From Rhodothermaceae bacterium (GTDB lineage: Bacteria; Bacteroidota; Rhodothermia; Rhodothermales; Rubricoccaceae), in assembly GCA_013003465.1 (NCBI GenBank), contig JABDIZ010000235.1:1-20784 (forward strand): a stretch of DNA of 20,784 bases, written 5' to 3'. Each line of letters begins with the position of its first letter. Positions within the stretch are counted from its first letter, which is position 1. Of this stretch, positions 1 through 5,401 are shown piece after piece. The position numbers were made by a program, and so were the translations under genes. The notes beneath the pieces were generated by a model that saw only the letters and a list, made by a program, of their open reading frames with translations, had not been told where the DNA came from and searched no databases.

Positions 1-1190
1 GAGCGGGCCAACTCCCCGCGTTTCCGGAGCCAGGCCACGCCCCACTTCAGGGTGAGGGGCACCAGCGCCGTCGTCGCCATCGCCATGACCACGAGGATCG
101 AAAACACCTCCGCCGTGATCAGCCCCATCGTAAGGGCGATCTGCGCCACGATGATCTCGACGGCCCCGCGCCCGTTCATGCCGAACCCGATCACAGTGCC
201 CTCGCGCCAGCCGTGGCCGGTGGGCAGATAGAACAGCGCCGTCCCGATCACCTTGCCGAGCGTCGCGAGGCCGACCAGCCCGATGAGCAGGGCGAGATCC
301 GTGCGGAACACATCGAGCGAGACGGCGAAACCTGCCGTGACGAAGAATACCGGCGCGAGAAAGCCGATGGAGACGTCGCGGACGCGGTGCATCAGTTCCT
401 GCGAGAGCGTGCGCCCGAGCACCGACTCGCGGAGGAACAGCCCGGCGAGGAACGCGCCCAGAATGCCGTGCATCCCGACGAGGTGCGCTGTCTCGGCGTA
501 GAGCAACATCACCAGCATGAGCGCCATGAAGAGCGCAGGACCGCCCACGGCTTTCAGGTCCGCGATGCGGCGCATCACGACCGGCAGCACCTTCAGGCCG
601 AACGCCGCCGCGACGGCGAAGTAGGCCAGCGCCTTCACCGCCACGATAACGAGTTCAGTGGCACTGATCGTCCCGGCCTCTGCCACCCCGATGACGCCGG
701 CAAACACCACGAGCGCGAGCGTGTCGGCAATCAGCGCCCCGGCCATCATGACGTGCGCGACCCGCGTGTCGAGCAGCTGCAGGTCCACGAGGATGCGCGA
801 CTTCGTGGCGAGGCTCGTCACCCCGGCGGCTACGCCCACGAACACACCGGCCAGCGGCGTCAGCCCGGCCCCGTAGACGACGAGCAGGTAACAGAGCACA
901 AACGGGGTAATGAAGCCGCCTAGCGCGGCCAGAATGCCCCCTTTCGAAGCGCGCCCCAACTCGGCCGGATCGATCTCCATGCCGATGTAGAGCATCATCA
1001 GGAGCAGACCGACCTCGGCCAGGACCGCCAGCGCTTCCCCTCCGTGCAGCAGCCCTAACAGGGGCGGCCCGAGCAGAATCCCCACCAGCAACTCACCGAG
1101 CACCGCAGGATAGCCGAGCCGACTCGCGAGGAGTCCGGCGCCCCAGGCGACGAAGAGGACAATAAGGAGATTGAGGAGGTCGAGTTCCAT
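1..1190 (-). CDS. CPA2-family cation:proton antiporter (Kef/NapA type), 3' end off the window
   Basis: Inner-membrane exchanger expected to swap H+ for Na+ or K+ in pH or salt homeostasis. The first 396 residues are present. They form an almost continuous series of hydrophobic segments from residue 5 on. Family landmarks are RLGYPAVLGELLVGILLGP near residues 24-42, LLMMLYIGMEID near 63-74, the core LLDTRVAHVMMAGALIADTLAL (about 139-160), and GFGMNGRGAVEIIV (about 335-348). The ion-binding site shows a single acidic residue, Asp156, in IADTLAL, where many CPA2 proteins have Asn-Asp, Asp-Asp or Gln-Asp. The start is the ATG read from 1190 down. The leader shows no Shine-Dalgarno sequence. Whether a C-terminal TrkA-N/RCK regulatory domain follows cannot be seen. 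The family is firm; the transported ion is not determined. Confidence 0.9.
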   Translation of the reverse strand, partial: MELDLLNLLIVLFVAWGAGLLASRLGYPAVLGELLVGILLGPPLLGLLHGGEALAVLAEVGLLLMMLYIGMEIDPAELGRASKGGILAALGGFITPFVLCYLLVVYGAGLTPLAGVFVGVAAGVTSLATKSRILVDLQLLDTRVAHVMMAGALIADTLALVVFAGVIGVAEAGTISATELVIVAVKALAYFAVAAAFGLKVLPVVMRRIADLKAVGGPALFMALMLVMLLYAETAHLVGMHGILGAFLAGLFLRESVLGRTLSQELMHRVRDVSIGFLAPVFFVTAGFAVSLDVFRTDLALLIGLVGLATLGKVIGTALFYLPTGHGWREGTVIGFGMNGRGAVEIIVAQIALTMGLITAEVFSILVVMAMATTALVPLTLKWGVAWLRKRGELAR

Positions 1191-1536
1191 GAGGGAAAGC
1201 AGCAGAGAGGTCAGGGGGTAGCGATGCGGCTCGGCCATCCATCTCCCAGGATGGTTCGGTCGTCAGATGCAGCCAATCTCCAACAGATCGGCGGGTCCAG
1301 GCTCGCGAAGGCAGCCGCTAGGCAGCCGCGTATTCGAGCGGGGTCAGGAGCGCTAGCCACGCCGACCGCGCACACGTCGCCTTGGCGAACTCAAGCGAGA
1401 AGGCGTGCGGGTGAGGCATGAGGCAACGGCTGAGTGAACACGGAAACCGTTCCGTACGTCGCGCGCTCTCACGCGCTAGCCTCCCGCGGGTTGCCATACG
1501 GAGGCTGTGTGAAGGCGAATTAACATAGCCGCGGGG
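1191..1536. other. Gene-free intergenic region
   Basis: About 350 bp lie between the antiporter start and the stop of the EEP gene, both on the minus strand, so this should hold the antiporter promoter and any terminator of the EEP operon. I see no convincing promoter. Small dyads are present: CCATCC/GGATGG at 1235-1254, GCGCG/CGCGC at 1461-1476, and TAGCC/GGCTA at 1526-1539, the last overlapping the EEP stop codon. None has a T-tract. GGCAGCCGC occurs twice in tandem around 1311-1330. A 65-codon plus-strand frame at 1224-1421 has no recognisable features and I do not call it. Confidence 0.5.
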
Positions 1537-2739
1537 CTACTCCTCGCTGCGTTCTCGTGCGCCCGCTGCGTCCTCGCGCCAGCGCAAGTGCGCGATGACC
1601 GGCCGGTGATCGGAGAAGAAGGCCACGGGCACCTCGGCCGCCGTCACGTCCCACGCCTCATCCACGAGGATGAAATCGATGCGGACGAAGGGCTTATCGG
1701 AGCGGTAGGTGTTGCCGGGGCCCGCTCCGGCCAACCGGAAGGCATCGGTGCGGTCGCCGCGAAGCTGCCGGTAAGTCCAATTGTTCGCCGTCTCGTTGAA
1801 GTCCCCGGTGATGAGCACCGGCAGCGTCTCCGCGTCAATCCGCGATACCAGTTCTTCCACCTCCGTCGCGCGATCTTGAAAGACCGTGCGGTAGCGCTTC
1901 AGGTATGGTATCCAGGTGCGAACGGCCAGGATATTGCCGCTGTCCTGCCACGGCTTGCGCTCCCCGAAGGAGCGCAGGTGCAAGTTGTAGTGCACCGCGT
2001 CACGCCCCTGCCAGCGGAAGTGCGTGCGGATGGCCATCGAGACATCGCTGTCGTCGGCCTCGCCGAGGGGGACGGCCGTCTGCTCAATGAGTTCGATGCC
2101 GTCGTCGCGCACGAGCAGCGGCACGCCCGTCAGGCCGCGGTTCCAGGCAATACGGCTGCTCAGGATGGAGGGCACGGCCAGAAAATACGGCTCGCGCTCG
2201 GCCACGGCGCGCAGATGGACGGCGCGGCGCGCAGGACGATTGCGCTCGGGCGCTTCCACCCACGCTTCCTGAATCCCGATGACGTGAGGCTGCGTTGCTT
2301 CCACGAGCGCCACCATCGAATCGCCCAGGGCCTCGCCGCTCGGCCCCGACTGTGGGACATTGAAGCTCATCACCACGAGATCGTCCTCGCCGGGTGCCGC
2401 GCCCGTCGCAAAGCGCTCTGGCGGAAACGTGCGCCACGCGAGGCTCCCGAGGAGGACCAGATGGAGGACCAGCCAGCCCCACCGTCGCGCGAAGACCGGC
2501 CCTATGGTCGCTACCGCCAGTACGGTGGCGAGGTAGGGCAGCAGGATGGCGAGCAGTTGGGCCCACCAGAACCAGCGCGGGTGCAGAAAAGCGGCCAGCA
2601 GCCCGAAGGCCACCGCGAGAAGCAACGGCACATCAACGAGCAGAAACAGGCGCCACAGCCAGCGCCCAAGCCAATGCCCTCGCCGCTTTGCCGACGGGGC
2701 CGTCGTCGGGACCGAGGCGCTAGGACCGGCGGCTGGCAT
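1537..2739 (-). CDS. Membrane-anchored endonuclease/exonuclease/phosphatase (EEP) family protein
   Basis: A 400-residue protein with about three membrane segments (about 30-52, 57-80, 86-103), then an EEP (DNase I-like) domain from about 120. All the usual metal and catalytic motifs are visible: MSFN (Asn127), IQE (Glu158), NLHL (His254), GDFNET (Asp313, Asn315), RIDFILV (Asp355) and SDHRP (Asp377, His378). The domain should therefore be an active Mg-dependent phosphodiesterase or phosphomonoesterase. EEP members act on DNA, RNA, phosphoinositides or sphingomyelin, so the substrate is unknown. The charged N-terminus (AKRRGHW) before the first segment and the odd number of segments suggest the catalytic domain faces the periplasm; this is inference. 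The ATG lies 20 bp inside the preceding rhomboid gene, implying translational coupling and a shared transcript. Confidence 0.87.
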   Translation of the reverse strand: MPAAGPSASVPTTAPSAKRRGHWLGRWLWRLFLLVDVPLLLAVAFGLLAAFLHPRWFWWAQLLAILLPYLATVLAVATIGPVFARRWGWLVLHLVLLGSLAWRTFPPERFATGAAPGEDDLVVMSFNVPQSGPSGEALGDSMVALVEATQPHVIGIQEAWVEAPERNRPARRAVHLRAVAEREPYFLAVPSILSSRIAWNRGLTGVPLLVRDDGIELIEQTAVPLGEADDSDVSMAIRTHFRWQGRDAVHYNLHLRSFGERKPWQDSGNILAVRTWIPYLKRYRTVFQDRATEVEELVSRIDAETLPVLITGDFNETANNWTYRQLRGDRTDAFRLAGAGPGNTYRSDKPFVRIDFILVDEAWDVTAAEVPVAFFSDHRPVIAHLRWREDAAGARERSEE

Positions 2740-3643
2740 CGTCCAGCACCCGCTTCTCTTCGTCGGTCAGCGATTCGAATCCGTGTTCGAGGATCTTGTC
2801 GAGGATGCGGTCCACCTCGCTGGAAGAATCAGTGCGCGGCTGCGCCGTCCGTCGCGAGGCGCTGCGGCGTCCCGAGCGCGAGCGGGGCGGTTCCGCGTCG
2901 TCGTCGTCGTCGTCGCGCGTAAACCAGCCTTTCATCCGCTCACCCATCGAAGGACCGGGGTCGTAGACCGCGTACCCGGAGCGCTGCTCGGTGAAGAGCG
3001 GACGAGCCCAGGCCGCCAGGTCGATATCACCCTGCTGTGCCTTGGCAAAGGCGAACCCGAAGAGCGCCATTGCGAGGTGCGTCGGGTCCTGCACGAAGGC
3101 GAGGTCGAGCACGACGAAGCCGATGGCGATCCATTTAAGCGGGATCACGCCGAGCAGGAAGAGCCCGATGCCCCGGTTGGGCTGGAGCGTGGCGAGGGCG
3201 CAGAGCACAGCCGTCACTGGCCCCCACGCGCCGAAGTACACGGCATGGCCAATGCCCCAGGTCGCCAGCGCGATGCCTACCGCCGCCCCGAAGACGCCAC
3301 TGAGCAGGTAGAGCCCAAACAGGCGATGGCTCCCGAACTGATCCTCGTAATCGCGTCCCATCCAGTTCAGCCAGAGCATGGCGAACGCGAACGAGATGAG
3401 CCCGAAGAAACTCGGGTAGAGGTTGGCGAACGTGTACGTGAGTGGGGTCCACGGATGCGTCAGCACCTCGCCCGGCAGCGGGTTGAGCGTCAGCCAGAGA
3501 AACACCTCGCCGAGCCGAAACACCATCAGCACCACCCACAGCCCGTACAACGCGATGTTGAGGGTCAGGAGCAGACGCAGCGCAGGCGGCAGCGCATTGC
3601 GCCACAGCCGGAAGCGGACGGAGGGAGAATTCGGATCAGCCAT
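2720..3643 (-). CDS. Rhomboid-family membrane protein lacking the catalytic serine (probable pseudoprotease)
   Basis: A 307-residue rhomboid homologue with about six hydrophobic segments through residue 205 and a soluble tail. The rhomboid GxSG position reads FGAWGPVTAVL, so the nucleophile is Trp140 (codon TGG at 3224-3226, minus strand). The second catalytic residue seems kept as His189 in DPTHLAMALFGF, but the usual HxGG context is lost. The protein is predicted not to cleave, and may bind substrates or partners as other inactive rhomboids do. After the membrane part come six Asp (244-249), an Arg/Ser-rich linker, and a helical C-terminus (277-304, VDRILDKILEHGFESLTDEEKRVL) that resembles the short tail I recall on Bacteroidota rhomboids. 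It lies 51 bp after an intact rhomboid gene and overlaps the EEP gene by 20 nt. Confidence 0.8.
   Translation of the reverse strand: MADPNSPSVRFRLWRNALPPALRLLLTLNIALYGLWVVLMVFRLGEVFLWLTLNPLPGEVLTHPWTPLTYTFANLYPSFFGLISFAFAMLWLNWMGRDYEDQFGSHRLFGLYLLSGVFGAAVGIALATWGIGHAVYFGAWGPVTAVLCALATLQPNRGIGLFLLGVIPLKWIAIGFVVLDLAFVQDPTHLAMALFGFAFAKAQQGDIDLAAWARPLFTEQRSGYAVYDPGPSMGERMKGWFTRDDDDDDAEPPRSRSGRRSASRRTAQPRTDSSSEVDRILDKILEHGFESLTDEEKRVLDDASRRS
2896..2913. repeat. (CGT)6 trinucleotide repeat coding for poly-Asp
   Basis: Six CGT units in the plus strand encode Asp244-Asp249 of the inactive rhomboid homologue on the minus strand. Gain or loss of units keeps the frame and only changes the acidic run between the membrane domain and the C-terminal helical tail. 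Confidence 0.8.
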
Positions 3644-3694
3644 GCCAGGAAGCAGATGGGCAGGAGCCTAAAGATCGCACGAAGAGCGCGCCGG

Positions 3695-4402
3695 TCAGTA
3701 GGCCGAGCGGCGGCGGGCGCTGAACGGAAAGCGCCCGCGCCAGAACTGAATGAGCAGCGCGCCGGTCACCAACCCCCCGATGTGGGCGAAGTTCGCCACG
3801 CCCGCCTGGGTACCGCTCACGCCTGCGTAGAGATCGAGGGCGGCCATGCCGAGCACGAGCCACTTGGCCGGGATGGGCACGAAAAAATAGAGGTAGATCG
3901 GCTCATCCGGGAAGAGCAAACCGAAGGCCGCCAAGACGCCGAGCACGCCGCCCGAGGCGCCGAGCGTAGGCACGATGGACGGCGTACCGATGCCGAACAG
4001 GAACGGCGCCGAGATCACGAGCAGTTGCAGCGCGCTCGCGCCCAGTACACACGCGAGGTAGAAGAACAAGAACCGACGCGAGCCGAGGGTATTCTCGATC
4101 CGCATCCCAAACATCCACAACCCGAACATGTTGAACAGAATGTGGCCGAATCCGCTCGGGCTGTGCAAAAACGCGCTGGTGACGAGCTGCCAGGGGTAGA
4201 ACTGCGGAACGGCGACGAGCGCACCACCGGGCCCGCGTGCCAAATCCGGCGTCCCAAAGGGCCAGAGGGCAAACCACTCGATCAGAACCTCAGCAAACGT
4301 GACTTCAGCCAGCCAGAGGAGTGCGTTGAGGATCAAGAGATTCTTGATCACCGGCGGCATGAGCGAGAACGCCGTCGGGGGCCGGTAGGCAGAATCAGCC
4401 AC
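3695..4402 (-). CDS. Rhomboid family intramembrane serine protease
   Basis: A 235-residue six-helix rhomboid of the GlpG type, cutting transmembrane segments within the inner membrane. The catalytic dyad is intact: Ser150 in LGASGGVLG and His207 in NFAHIGGLVTG. The oxyanion-side motif HILFNMFGLWMFG gives His87 and Asn91, matching GlpG His150/Asn154. There is no soluble N-terminal domain and only a short basic tail (RRRSAY). The start is GTG at 4402; the next internal ATG would remove 14 residues and still keep all helices. It is the first gene of a minus-strand unit with the inactive rhomboid and the EEP protein, fed by the divergent region 4403-4583. Substrates are unknown. Confidence 0.9.
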   Translation of the reverse strand: MADSAYRPPTAFSLMPPVIKNLLILNALLWLAEVTFAEVLIEWFALWPFGTPDLARGPGGALVAVPQFYPWQLVTSAFLHSPSGFGHILFNMFGLWMFGMRIENTLGSRRFLFFYLACVLGASALQLLVISAPFLFGIGTPSIVPTLGASGGVLGVLAAFGLLFPDEPIYLYFFVPIPAKWLVLGMAALDLYAGVSGTQAGVANFAHIGGLVTGALLIQFWRGRFPFSARRRSAY

Positions 4403-4583
4403 AATGAAAACGGTAAATCAGGGGGACGGCAAAGAGCAGGTCGAACGAGGCGCCCGACGCCGAAGTTGCAGCCTCCGACCCCGTCCGAGGCCCGGAATAA
4501 TACATGAAGGCTCCGTCGCCCTCCCGCACTTCATCATAACATCCGGCACTCGGCGACGTTGAAGCCCCGAGTCCCGTGCCCCC
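4403..4583. promoter_or_regulatory. Divergent intergenic region with an interrupted palindrome
   Basis: This 181 bp region should drive the rhomboid operon leftward and lpxH-pbp rightward. At 4471-4491 lies an interrupted palindrome: arms GCCTCCGAC and GTCCGAGGC around CCC, matching at 8 of 9 positions. That symmetry would suit a dimeric repressor or activator site. A second dyad, ACTCGG/CCGAGT (4548-4572), sits in the leader just before the lpxH ATG. An AT-richer stretch (GGAATAATACATG, 4494-4506) lies between the two. I could not find a convincing -33/-7 pair on either strand, so the promoter positions stay open. Confidence 0.4.
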
Positions 4584-5366
4584 ATGACCCTCTTCCTCTC
4601 CGATCTTCACCTGGGACGCGGTGCGCCCGCTGAGCAAGCCGCCGCTGAGCGTGACCTCGTGGCGCTGCTCCGTGCGTACGAGGACGAGATCGTAAACACG
4701 GGCGGCGCGCTCTACCTCGTCGGCGATGTCTTCGATCAGTATCTCGAATACCGCCACCTCGTCCCCAAGGGGGCCATCCGCTTCCTTGGCCTCCTCGCCG
4801 GCTGGGCCGATCAGGGTGTGCCCATCACCTACCTCGTCGGCAACCGCGATCCATGGCACCTCGACTACGTCGAACGCGAACTCGGCCTGCGCCTCGTCCG
4901 TGACACGCTCACGCAGGAGGTGGAGGGGCACCACGCCTATATTGCCCACGGGGACGCGGTGCCCATCCGTAACCCGTTGCATGCTCGCCTTCGTTTGCTG
5001 CTGCGCAGTCCGTTTATGGCCCGGCTCTACCGCATGAGCCTGCCCGGCGACGCCGGGTATGCCTTCGCCCGCTGGTTCGCCCGCCGCTTCGGCTCGGGCG
5101 GCGCGGTGGGTGCCCAGACAAGCGCCACCTTGCAGAATCGCGCGGAAATCCTCCTGACGGAAACCGACGCGGAGTTGGTCGTGTTCGGGCATTGCCACGA
5201 AGCCGCCTGCATCTCTCTGGCCGGTGGCGCGTATCTCAATCCTGGCTACTGGTTCGCCGATCGCACCTTCGGCACGCTCACGGCCGAGGGTCCCGCGCTG
5301 CACCGCTGGCACGGCGACCGTGCCGAGCCGCTGGCCGATCTCCGACCGGCCTCTCTCTCTCTCTGA
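4584..5366 (+). CDS. lpxH: LpxH-like UDP-2,3-diacylglucosamine diphosphatase (calcineurin-like phosphoesterase)
   Basis: A 260-residue metallophosphoesterase. In lipid A synthesis LpxH hydrolyses UDP-2,3-diacylglucosamine to lipid X and UMP at the cytoplasmic membrane face. Metal ligands match E. coli LpxH one by one: SDLHLG (Asp7, His9), VGDVFD (Asp48), GNRDPW (Asn87, with the Arg found in LpxH in place of the GNHD of generic enzymes), AHGD (His122) and FGHCHEA (His203, His205). A helical insertion (about 128-170) lies between the last two ligand groups, as in LpxH. The ATG at 4584 directly precedes the first motif; there is no Shine-Dalgarno sequence. PBP1A starts 35 bp downstream on the same strand, so the two envelope genes may be co-transcribed. 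A general metallophosphoesterase cannot be excluded. Confidence 0.75.
   Translation: MTLFLSDLHLGRGAPAEQAAAERDLVALLRAYEDEIVNTGGALYLVGDVFDQYLEYRHLVPKGAIRFLGLLAGWADQGVPITYLVGNRDPWHLDYVERELGLRLVRDTLTQEVEGHHAYIAHGDAVPIRNPLHARLRLLLRSPFMARLYRMSLPGDAGYAFARWFARRFGSGGAVGAQTSATLQNRAEILLTETDAELVVFGHCHEAACISLAGGAYLNPGYWFADRTFGTLTAEGPALHRWHGDRAEPLADLRPASLSL
5351..5364. repeat. (CT)7 dinucleotide tract at the 3' end of the lpxH-like gene
   Basis: Seven CT units encode the last residues (SLSL) and reach into the TGA stop at 5364-5366. Losing one unit (2 nt) would move the reading frame into that of the downstream PBP1A gene, which is open through the intergenic gap. A C7 run follows at 5383-5389, also between the two genes. 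Confidence 0.85.
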
Positions 5367-5401
5367 TTCCAACGCGTCGCCTCCCCCCCAGGCCCTGCCG
5401 T

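Noticed and set aside
213..923. 236-codon plus-strand open frame
   Set aside because: It lies antisense to the antiporter, whose membrane segments and GFGMNGRGAVEII motif are clear. The antisense product is highly charged and featureless.
1224..1421. 65-codon plus-strand open frame in the intergenic region
   Set aside because: No ribosome-binding signal, no recognisable features, and a random-looking composition.
1588..2922. Long plus-strand open frame antisense to the EEP and rhomboid genes
   Set aside because: The composition is Arg/His/Gly/Ala-rich with no domain, and it mirrors the codon bias of well-supported minus-strand genes with complete catalytic motifs.
2546..4507. 653-codon plus-strand open frame antisense to both rhomboids
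   Set aside because: A product full of Glu, Arg, His and Gln with no motif; it is the complementary-frame shadow of GC-rich membrane protein genes.
5192..5401. Upstream extension of the PBP1A frame into lpxH
   Set aside because: The 70 extra residues overlap lpxH in another frame and are Arg/Pro-rich. The ATG at 5402 gives a normal cytoplasmic tail. The open frame matters only for the CT-slippage idea.
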